From NCBI GenBank assembly GCA_002773615.1, contig PFAP01000001.1, positions 1 to 37,304 of the forward strand: a stretch of DNA of 37,304 nt, read 5' to 3'. Below are positions 8,391-16,326 of this stretch, piece after piece. Source of the stretch: Candidatus Falkowbacteria bacterium CG10_big_fil_rev_8_21_14_0_10_39_11. Lineage in GTDB: Bacteria > Patescibacteriota > Patescibacteriia > UBA11705. Numbering within the stretch: the stretch's first letter is position 1; each line of letters starts with the position of its first letter. The position numbers and the translations under genes were made by a program. The notes beneath the pieces were generated by a model, which ran no database searches, was not told the DNA's origin, and saw only the letters and a program-made list of their open reading frames with translations.

Positions 8391-8525
8391 AATTTTTCTC
8401 CCTTCCTTTGGTGAGGAATATTATATGTTATCTTAAAATAGTCATTTTGTCAGCCAATGTATAGATTTAATTATAATGTTTGAATATGTTATAATTTGAA
8501 CAATTAATACTAAAATAAAAAAACT

Positions 8526-9134
8526 ATGGAAGAAAATTTACCAACACCTGAGCCAACAGTCGCCCAGACATCAAAGACTTGGATGATTGTTGGGATTATT
8601 TTTATTGTTTTGAGTGTCTTGCTCTCAGGTGTAGTTGTTTGGCAATTTTTAGATGTGGATGAGCCGATTTTTTATTGTGAAGAAACCGGCAACGCCATAA
8701 CTGAACCTGATGAAGTTGATGTAGAAGAAGAGGGCGTGGTTGAAGATAAAAACGATTCGACTGAATCAGAAGCCACCGTTTGCAAATATGATCATTTGGA
8801 TCTTCCAGCAGTCGCCTTTATCCGGCCAGGACTACTGACAGATGCTGAGAAAGCAGAGTTGAACGAAAAATTTATCAATCCATTCATTGCATATGAAAGT
8901 TCTGATCTGACTTCTTTGATTATCGAGGTCCCAAGTAAGAATGGCGAAGCATATCACATCACTAGTGTTTATTCCGGAGAACAACAAAATGGAACAGGTC
9001 AGTTTCAATTAGAGTCTCGTGGTAGTTTGAATTATTGGAGCCCTAGCTGTATGGGAGACTGTCCATTCACCGAAGCTTTTATTGGAGATTATCCAGAAGT
9101 GATTGCTGAATACAACCGGCTCAATAAACGATAA
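8526..9134 (+). CDS. membrane-anchored hypothetical protein
   Basis: N-terminal TM WMIVGIIFIVLSVLLSGVVVWQFL, then an acidic linker and a soluble domain. Confidence 0.65.
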   Translation: MEENLPTPEPTVAQTSKTWMIVGIIFIVLSVLLSGVVVWQFLDVDEPIFYCEETGNAITEPDEVDVEEEGVVEDKNDSTESEATVCKYDHLDLPAVAFIRPGLLTDAEKAELNEKFINPFIAYESSDLTSLIIEVPSKNGEAYHITSVYSGEQQNGTGQFQLESRGSLNYWSPSCMGDCPFTEAFIGDYPEVIAEYNRLNKR

Positions 9135-9152
9135 AAAGTATCTCAAAAATAT

Positions 9153-9182
9153 AAAAGCACTTACATTTCTGTAAGTGCTTTT
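9153..9182. terminator. bidirectional intrinsic terminator
   Basis: Perfect 13-bp stem aaaagcacttaca-tttc-tgtaagtgctttt between the convergent 8526 CDS and the tRNA-Val gene. Confidence 0.8.
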
Positions 9183-9183
9183 A

Positions 9184-9260
9184 TGGTGGGCAATAGAAGA
9201 GTCGAACTTCTGACCTCATCAACGTCAATGATGCGCTCTAACCAACTGAGCTAATTGCCC
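9184..9260 (-). tRNA. tRNA-Val(GAC), CCA encoded
   Basis: Minus strand GGGCAATTAGCTCAGTTGGTTAGAGCGCATCATTGACGTTGATGAGGTCAGAAGTTCGACTCTTCTATTGCCCACCA; full cloverleaf; loop TTGACGT gives GAC. Confidence 0.93.
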
Positions 9261-9297
9261 CCAGTCATTGTTTTCGATTTGAATTAGGGCGGCGATG

Positions 9298-9319
9298 CCA
9301 GGTACCGTCTGGTACCTGG
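9298..9319. repeat. perfect hairpin abutting the tRNA-Ile 3' end
   Basis: ccaggtacc-gtct-ggtacctgg; the right arm overlaps the tRNA CCA (9317-9319). Confidence 0.7.
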
Positions 9320-9393
9320 TAGGCCCGATGGGACTTGAACCCATGACCCCCACGTTATAAGCGTGGTGCTCTGACCAACTGAGCTACGGGCCC
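9317..9393 (-). tRNA. tRNA-Ile(UAU), CCA encoded
   Basis: Minus strand GGGCCCGTAGCTCAGTTGGTCAGAGCACCACGCTTATAACGTGGGGGTCATGGGTTCAAGTCCCATCGGGCCTACCA; anticodon stem CCACG/CGTGG, loop CTTATAA, anticodon TAT. Confidence 0.9.
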
Positions 9394-9530
9394 TTAATTG
9401 TCAAACGATTTCCCGTAGCGAAGTTGAGCAGCCATACCAACTGCTTGCCCGCCGAAGCTCGAGAGAGCGAAGGAGGGAGCTACGGACCCTAAATTTTCAT
9501 GTAAACACGTAGCTATTTTAGCACAAATGT

Positions 9531-10670
9531 TTATTTTTGTGAAGGGGTCGGGCTTTTGATCAATCCTTGAAGATGAAAAATAATATCTTCGGGTTTACTT
9601 TCCTTTAATTTTATTTTGACTACATTTTTATTTCCGGTTGGTTTGTAATCAGTCAAAGCTTCAAGTAAATTTATCGAGTTCTCACTTTTGATCAAGGCAT
9701 TATTTCCTTCAGATGTTTCATAAAATAAAACAGTCAGATTGATAGTTGGAATATTCAGTATCAGCTCATCAATCACATCAGCCAAGTGCTCCGGTGTAGT
9801 TTTTGTCACGTTGAAGTCATCAATTTTTACTGAAGACCAGACAATATCTTGCGCGTCATTTGACTTTAGTTTTTGTAATATTCGCCCCCACAATTTCAAC
9901 ATCTCAACTGATTTTGTATGATAAAGTTGCTTGACTATGGTGTCGCGATCAGCACCGATAGCCACTAATTCACTGGCAATTTGCAGACTTCGTGGTGTTA
10001 CATTTGGAGTTTTGAAACTTCGAGTTTTTTCCACCATTCCAGTCAACAAACAGGTTGCGATTTGCTCATCAATGAGTGAGCTGTCAATCTTTTCAATAAT
10101 ATTATACACAATTTCAGACACAGATGTCGCCGTCACATGGACCAAATTGTAATGCCCATAATGTTCATTGTCAGTTGAGTGATCAATATTTAATATTGGC
10201 GTGTGATAAAAGAAATCAGTATGATTTTCATAAACATTGTGCAGTGATTCCAAGTCCGGCGTATTTAGAGTAATGATCAAATCATGTCGATAGTCAGTAT
10301 TCATGGTCTGAATTGTTTCTTGGTTGATGAGGCCGGTTTCTGGCTCAATATGAATGTTTAGTTTATTATCTTTGACTTCGTGGTAAACATTATCAACCGG
10401 TGTATTTGTGATGTCAACACTGATAACAAATTTGCGTAATTTTTTCAAGTAGGTCTCAATAGTATTATTTTGTTTCAAAAACTCATAGGTTTTTGGCCAA
10501 TCAAAATTATGACAAACAATCTCATGGTTTTTATTCAGTTTATTAAAAAACAACGACAATGCCAAGCTAGCAGCTATCGCATCACCGTTGTGATCATGAC
10601 GAAAAGTGATCAGAGTGTTTTCTGATTGTTTGAGGGCTTCGTACAGTTGTTGGGTTTCATTCAGGGCCAT
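9531..10670 (-). CDS. DHH-family phosphoesterase-like protein (NrnA-like fold) with degenerate active site
   Basis: FRHDHNGDAIAASLALS; ILNIDHSTDNEHYGHYNLVHVTATSVSEIVYNII; LLTGMVEKTRSFKTPNVTPRSLQIASELVAIGAD align by eye with DHH/NrnA motifs. Confidence 0.7.
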   Translation of the reverse strand: MALNETQQLYEALKQSENTLITFRHDHNGDAIAASLALSLFFNKLNKNHEIVCHNFDWPKTYEFLKQNNTIETYLKKLRKFVISVDITNTPVDNVYHEVKDNKLNIHIEPETGLINQETIQTMNTDYRHDLIITLNTPDLESLHNVYENHTDFFYHTPILNIDHSTDNEHYGHYNLVHVTATSVSEIVYNIIEKIDSSLIDEQIATCLLTGMVEKTRSFKTPNVTPRSLQIASELVAIGADRDTIVKQLYHTKSVEMLKLWGRILQKLKSNDAQDIVWSSVKIDDFNVTKTTPEHLADVIDELILNIPTINLTVLFYETSEGNNALIKSENSINLLEALTDYKPTGNKNVVKIKLKESKPEDIIFHLQGLIKSPTPSQK

Positions 10671-10960
10671 ATTTTCTTGCAGACTCAGGGACCAAGAGTT
10701 AATTATATGTATATTTTATCCTACTTTGATATAAAATCAAAAAAGTGTAGTGTGAGATCTGTTGTGAATCTATGATCTTAGTTAAATTCTCATAAACTGT
10801 CAAGCGTATTGTTGTTTATAAACCAATAAAGTGGTTTCCTCGTCAATTTGCTGGAGAAAGTTGATAAAAATACAGAATTATCTTGTATTTTTGTGAAGCT
10901 CATGCTAAAATTTAAGAGAATTATTAGCGAAAATTATTGTTTCAAACAGACTGTAAAATT

Positions 10961-13900
10961 ATGAAAGAATTATCAAAAGCCTATAATCCTCAAGAATTTG
11001 AGGCCGATATTTATCGTTTGTGGGAAGAACAAGATTTATTTAATCCCGATACAACTCATCCTGATGGAGAACCGTATTCTATCTTGATGCCGCCACCAAA
11101 CGTGACGGGCGTTTTGCATTTGGGCCATGCCTTGGAAAATGCTTTGATGGATATAATGACTCGTTATCAACGCCTACAAGGCAAAAGAACATTATTGTTG
11201 CCCGGTACCGATCATGCTGCCGTGGCTACTCAGGCCAAAGTAGAAAGACTGTTGGTTGAGAAGGGGATTAAAAACCCTCGCGAAGAGTTTGGTCGCCAAA
11301 AATTGCTTCAAGAAATCCGAACTTACGCTGAAGAATCAAAGTCTACAATTTTAAGTCAGATTAGAAAAATGGGCACCAGTTGTGACTGGTCACGTTTGGC
11401 TTATACTTTTGATGCTGAACGCAGTGAGGCGGTGAACGAAGTTTTTTATCGCATGTATCATGACGGTTTGATTTACAAAGGTTATCGAGTGGTCAACTGG
11501 TCGGTCAAAGGGCAATCAACCTGTTCTGATGACGAATTGGTTCATATTGAACGAGAAGCCAAATTATACACTTTTAAATACAGTGATGACTTGCCATTTG
11601 CCATTTCAACCACCAGACCAGAAACAAAGTTGGGCGATACCGCGATTGCAGTTAACCCCAACGATGAGCGCTACAAAAAATATATTGGTGAAAATTTTAT
11701 TGTAGATGTTGGCGCTATTAAACCTTTGAAACTCAAAGTTATTGCCGATGAAAATATAGATCCTGAGTTTGGTACCGGTGCGGTCGGTGTTACTCCGGCG
11801 CACAGTCCGATTGATTTTGAAATGTATGAGAAACAAAAAGCTGATGGTAATCCAATCGATTTGATTTCTGTTATCGGTCCCGACGGCCAAATGACCGCCG
11901 AAGCCGGTCCGGATTATCATGGGCTGGATGTGCTTGCCGCTCGGCAAAAGTTTATTACTTGGCTCAAAGATAACGACTTATTTATTTCCGAAGAAGAGAT
12001 TAGTCAGAATGTCGGTACTTCAGATCGTTTTGGTGATGTTGTTGAAGCTTTGCCAATGACTCAGTGGTTCGTGGATGTTAATGCTGTAATTCCCAACCGA
12101 GGCAAATCATTGAAGCTGCTGATGAAAGAGGCCGTTACCACTGGGCTTGATGGTGACAAGAAGAAAGTCGTAAGGGTAACGCCCAAAAGATTTGAAAAAC
12201 TCTATTTCAATTGGATTGATAATTTGCGTGACTGGTGTATCTCACGCCAGATTTGGTGGGGACATCGAATCCCGGTTTGGTATTGTCGCGATTGTCAGGA
12301 ATCAGTAGTTTCTGACGCCAAACAATGCACCATTATTTTACAGCGACACGGCGAAGCTGACAGCAATGCCAATGATTATTTAAATTCCGATGTTAGCAAA
12401 GTTAACAACCGGTTGACAGAAAAGGGCCGTAAACAAGTTCTCGCTGCTGTCAAAAAAATGCCCCAGATCAATGCCATTTACTCGTCAGATATGGAACGAG
12501 CCAAGGAAACGGCTGAGATTTTTGCTGAAAAATTAAAATTAGAAATAGAATACGATGATCGTTTACGAGAAGTCGGCGTTGGTGACTTTGAAGGCAGTCC
12601 TGACGTTGGTGATGGTTTCAACCAGACACGGGCCAAATTTTCTGCCTGGCATCATGACAATCCTCATGGCATTGAGTCTTTTGACGAGCTCAAAACTCGC
12701 GTCTTTGCTTCATTGACCGACATTGCTTTTGAGCATCCAGGTGAGACTGTTTTGGTTGTGACACACGGTGATATTGCTCGAACTGCTCAAGGTTTACATG
12801 AAAACATTAGTGATGAAGATATTTTCCACTTGAGTTATCCTGACACTGGCGAAAGTTTTGAAATCAAAATCACTCCAGTAACTTGTGAGTGTGGTTCTCA
12901 CGATGTTTATCAAGATGAATATACTCTCGATACTTGGTTCAGTTCTGGTCTTTGGCCGTTTTCCACACTTGGCTGGCCAAATAATTCACATGACTTAAAA
13001 GATTTTTTCCCAACCAGCTGGATGCAGATGGGATATGAGATTATTTTTTTCTGGATGGCTCGAATGATTTTGATGAGTTCATATACTTTAAACGAAATTC
13101 CATTTAAAGATGTCTATATTCACGGCATGCTCCGCGATGAAAAAGGTCAAAAGTTTTCCAAGTCAGCCGGCAATGGAATTGATCCCGTTGAGATCGCAGA
13201 AAAATATGGTACCGACGCCCTGCGTTTGAGTTTGATCAGCGGAGTGACTCCCGGCAATGATTCTCGTTTTTATTTGGAAAAAGTTGAATCAAATCGAAAT
13301 TTTATCAATAAATTGTGGAACATTTCGCGTTATATTTTCATGTCATCCAAGGCCAAATACTCTGATTCAGTTCCTTCACACTCAGCCGCGGATGATTGGA
13401 TTTTATCCCGACTCAATCGGGTGATCGATGCGGTCAATCAACTGTTTGCTGATTACAACTTTTCTCAGGCGGCCGAGTTGCTTCGAGAATTTACCCGAGA
13501 TGATTTTGCTGATTGGTATTTGGAAATCGCCAAAGTAGAAAAGAAAAAAGATGATATTTTAATTTATATTTTGAATAATTTACTTCGATTGTGGCATCCG
13601 TTTATTCCCTTTGTCACGGAAGCAATCTGGCGTTCAATGGGAGAGAAGAGCTCTGTCATGGTCAGTTCTTGGCCCAAAGTAAAGTCAGCTATTGTTGATC
13701 AGGAATTCGAAGCGGCTTTTGCCGTTATTCCAGAAGCTATTACCAAGATTAGAAACGTTCGAGCTGAATATCGTATAGATCCCGGCAAAAAAATTCCACT
13801 GCGGATCAATTCAAATGCCAAGGAAACCATGCTGGCAGATAATTTAGAGATTGTAAAAGCTCTGGCTCGGTTGGATTCCATTGAATTTGTCTCCGCCAAA

Positions 13901-14167
13901 CCAGACCGGTCAGCTTCAGTGGTTATCGGTCCGATTGAACTGTATATTCCTCTGGCCGAAGTGATTGACATTGATCAAGAAAAAGAAAGATTATCAAAAG
14001 AATTGGAAGATATTAAAAAATACGTAAACTCAGTCAAGAAAAAACTGGACAATAAGAGCTTTGTTGATAATGCTCCAAAGAGTGTTGTCGCTGGCGAACA
14101 GGTTAAGTATGAAGAAGCTGAACAAAAGATGATTCTGCTTCACAAACAATTAGAAGAACTAAAATAA
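10961..14167 (+). CDS. valS: valyl-tRNA synthetase with inserted histidine phosphatase domain
   Basis: PPPNVTGVLHLGHAL, GTDHAAVATQ, STTRPET editing domain, WWGHRIPVWYC, DTWFSSGLWPFSTLGWP, KFSKSAGN, C-terminal coiled coil; insert at about 12326-12880. ATG 10961; the track start at 10937 is TTG. Confidence 0.95.
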   Translation: MKELSKAYNPQEFEADIYRLWEEQDLFNPDTTHPDGEPYSILMPPPNVTGVLHLGHALENALMDIMTRYQRLQGKRTLLLPGTDHAAVATQAKVERLLVEKGIKNPREEFGRQKLLQEIRTYAEESKSTILSQIRKMGTSCDWSRLAYTFDAERSEAVNEVFYRMYHDGLIYKGYRVVNWSVKGQSTCSDDELVHIEREAKLYTFKYSDDLPFAISTTRPETKLGDTAIAVNPNDERYKKYIGENFIVDVGAIKPLKLKVIADENIDPEFGTGAVGVTPAHSPIDFEMYEKQKADGNPIDLISVIGPDGQMTAEAGPDYHGLDVLAARQKFITWLKDNDLFISEEEISQNVGTSDRFGDVVEALPMTQWFVDVNAVIPNRGKSLKLLMKEAVTTGLDGDKKKVVRVTPKRFEKLYFNWIDNLRDWCISRQIWWGHRIPVWYCRDCQESVVSDAKQCTIILQRHGEADSNANDYLNSDVSKVNNRLTEKGRKQVLAAVKKMPQINAIYSSDMERAKETAEIFAEKLKLEIEYDDRLREVGVGDFEGSPDVGDGFNQTRAKFSAWHHDNPHGIESFDELKTRVFASLTDIAFEHPGETVLVVTHGDIARTAQGLHENISDEDIFHLSYPDTGESFEIKITPVTCECGSHDVYQDEYTLDTWFSSGLWPFSTLGWPNNSHDLKDFFPTSWMQMGYEIIFFWMARMILMSSYTLNEIPFKDVYIHGMLRDEKGQKFSKSAGNGIDPVEIAEKYGTDALRLSLISGVTPGNDSRFYLEKVESNRNFINKLWNISRYIFMSSKAKYSDSVPSHSAADDWILSRLNRVIDAVNQLFADYNFSQAAELLREFTRDDFADWYLEIAKVEKKKDDILIYILNNLLRLWHPFIPFVTEAIWRSMGEKSSVMVSSWPKVKSAIVDQEFEAAFAVIPEAITKIRNVRAEYRIDPGKKIPLRINSNAKETMLADNLEIVKALARLDSIEFVSAKPDRSASVVIGPIELYIPLAEVIDIDQEKERLSKELEDIKKYVNSVKKKLDNKSFVDNAPKSVVAGEQVKYEEAEQKMILLHKQLEELK

Positions 14168-14171
14168 AGCA

Positions 14172-14226
14172 GCCGTGTCATCCTGAGCCTGCCTGCCGGT
14201 AGGCAGGCTTGTCGAAGGAGGACGGC
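14172..14226. repeat. dispersed-type palindromic repeat between valS and tyrS
   Basis: gccgtgtcatcctgagcctgcctgccggtaggcaggcttgtcgaaggaggacggc; inner 9-bp stem agcctgcct/aggcaggct. Confidence 0.65.
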
Positions 14227-14245
14227 ATATACTTATAAACAAAAT

Positions 14246-15448
14246 ATGATTATCAATACTGACAATCAAAAAATCCACGATTTATTAACTCGCGGCGTTG
14301 AGAATGTGTATCCCAACCGTGAATTTTTGGAAAAACGCTTGAAAAGCGGTGAGCGTTTGACTCTGTATCTTGGTATTGATCCCACTGGCCCGGATTTGCA
14401 TCTAGGTCATGCCATTAGCATGATGAAGTTGTGTCATTTTCAAGAGTTGGGTCATAAAGTAATCTTACTGATCGGCAGTTTTACCGCCATGATTGGAGAT
14501 CCGACTGACAAATCAGCGACCCGCCAACCATTAACGCGCAAGCAAGTTCTTGAAAACGCCAAAAAATACAAAGATCAGGCCGCAAAAATTCTTGATTTTA
14601 AAGGCCAGAACAAAGTTGAGGTCAAATACAACAGCAAGTGGTTCGATAAAATGAATTTCAAAGAAGTGGTCGAATTAGCTTCAAACTTTACAGTCCAGCA
14701 AATGCTTGAACGTGATATGTTTGATAAAAGAATTAAGGATGGCAAACCAATTGGTCTTCATGAGTTTTTGTATCCCCTAATGCAAGGCTATGATTCCGTG
14801 GCTATGGATGTGGATGGCGAAGTTGGCGGTAATGATCAGACTTTCAACATGTTAGCTGGTCGAGATTTAATGAAATCCATGGATAAAAAAGAAAAATTCG
14901 TTGTCACCAACAAACTTTTGGTTGACAGCATTGGTACCAAGATGGGCAAAACTGAAGGTAACATGATTACTTTGAGTGACGAGCCCAATGATATGTTTGG
15001 CAAGGTTATGAGCTGGACTGACGGCATGATTGTAGCTGGATTTGAACTTTGCACCACCGTTCCGATTGAAAAAGTTAAAGAGGTTGAAACGCAAATAGAG
15101 AGTGATGTTAATCCACGCGACTTAAAAGTGAAACTAGCCAAAGAGATTGTGAAATTTTATTTTGATGAGGAAACGGCCAATGCGGCTGAAGAAAATTTTG
15201 TTAACACTTTTAAAAACAAACAACAACCGGACGAAATTGAAGTCAAAATCATTACCAATCGCAATATTGTTGACGCTTTGGTTGAGTCTGGTTTAGTTGG
15301 TTCAAAATCAGACGCCCGACGCCAGATCGAACAAAACGCCGTCAAGGTCAATGACATTCCAGTCGATCGAGTTTCACTCGAAGTTAGCGACGGCGATGTC
15401 ATTCAAAAAGGCAAGCGTCATTTTGCTCGCATTGCTTTTGAAAAGTAA
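14246..15448 (+). CDS. tyrS: tyrosyl-tRNA synthetase
   Basis: LYLGIDPTGPDLHLGHA, GSFTAMIGDPT, YPLMQGYDSVAMDVDGEVGGNDQTFNMLAGR, KMGKTEGN, C-terminal S4-like domain. Confidence 0.95.
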   Translation: MIINTDNQKIHDLLTRGVENVYPNREFLEKRLKSGERLTLYLGIDPTGPDLHLGHAISMMKLCHFQELGHKVILLIGSFTAMIGDPTDKSATRQPLTRKQVLENAKKYKDQAAKILDFKGQNKVEVKYNSKWFDKMNFKEVVELASNFTVQQMLERDMFDKRIKDGKPIGLHEFLYPLMQGYDSVAMDVDGEVGGNDQTFNMLAGRDLMKSMDKKEKFVVTNKLLVDSIGTKMGKTEGNMITLSDEPNDMFGKVMSWTDGMIVAGFELCTTVPIEKVKEVETQIESDVNPRDLKVKLAKEIVKFYFDEETANAAEENFVNTFKNKQQPDEIEVKIITNRNIVDALVESGLVGSKSDARRQIEQNAVKVNDIPVDRVSLEVSDGDVIQKGKRHFARIAFEK

Positions 15449-15454
15449 TCTAAC

Positions 15455-15559
15455 CTTGTCATGATGAGGTGGAAGGTCAAATAATTCGAGTATTCTTTCC
15501 TCGAAGCATAGCTGACACAACAAAATTTCTAGATACTGAAACAAGTTCAGCATGACAAG
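15455..15559. repeat. degenerate dispersed inverted-repeat element
   Basis: cttgtcatg...catgacaag ends; contains agatactgaaacaagttcagcatgac-type sequence. Confidence 0.5.
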
Positions 15560-15617
15560 AAATTTTGTATCCCCTTATTGCCAGTTACTTATTACTATTT
15601 ACTATTCCCTAACTCCC

Positions 15618-16106
15618 ATGGAACCCAAGTATCAAAGACGCAAACACATTCTTTTCCTGGCTATATTGGTCTTTGCCTTTGTTTTTTCAATTGTAATTTT
15701 CGACATGTTACTGTATATTGCTGAGCTCAACACCAATCCAGCTGTGCATTCACTCAATGATTCATTCCGAATGATTGAAAGCACTTACAATCTGGTTAGT
15801 GAAGAGGTTGCGGTTTATCCGATAACCAGTGCCGGTCGCATTTTGTCTTTATCATTGATTGCTGTCTCCGTTATAATCCTGATTGTTTTCGCCGCTCAAG
15901 TTTTTGCTCTGTTGCAAATTTTCCACTCTCGGCCGTTATTCCGGCGGCTGGAAAAAGATATTGATCAAGATGAAAAAGAATTGTTGTCTGAGTTTGAAGA
16001 AAGTCAGGTCATGGAACAGGAAATTTTGGACAAACAGCAACAAATTATTAACTATGAAGAAGATATTATTGCCAAGTTGGACCGTCTTCGTGATGAAAAA
16101 AAATAA
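15618..16106 (+). CDS. membrane protein with two TM segments and a C-terminal coiled coil
   Basis: MEPKYQRRKHILFLAILVFAFVFSIVIFDMLLYI...ILSLSLIAVSVIILIVFAAQVFALL...; the track start at 15552 falls in the repeat element. Confidence 0.65.
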   Translation: MEPKYQRRKHILFLAILVFAFVFSIVIFDMLLYIAELNTNPAVHSLNDSFRMIESTYNLVSEEVAVYPITSAGRILSLSLIAVSVIILIVFAAQVFALLQIFHSRPLFRRLEKDIDQDEKELLSEFEESQVMEQEILDKQQQIINYEEDIIAKLDRLRDEKK

Positions 16107-16326
16107 ATTTCCTCGTTTCATGCTGAGGTTATCGCTTGTCCGCCGTAAATTCATTGAAGGCGGGAATTATAGACACGGCTCACTTTATACCAGAAACACT
16201 ACCATGAGAGAATTGTGACAGGCAAATACTTTGATCCCGGATCAAGCCAGAGATGACAGGCAGTGGTTTGCGCCCTCGTAGTCGGCTGTAATACCGGCAT
16301 CTCATTTATTACACGTAAAAATTTAT

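Noticed and set aside
11606-11947. Minus-strand 113-aa ORF inside valS
   Set aside because: Lies wholly within the valS coding sequence, low-complexity product, no initiation signals.
15552-15617. Upstream extension of the 15618 membrane protein (track start 15552)
   Set aside because: The extension is encoded by repeat sequence and the heptamer leader; ATG 15618 fits the leader-to-ATG arrangement seen at two other genes.
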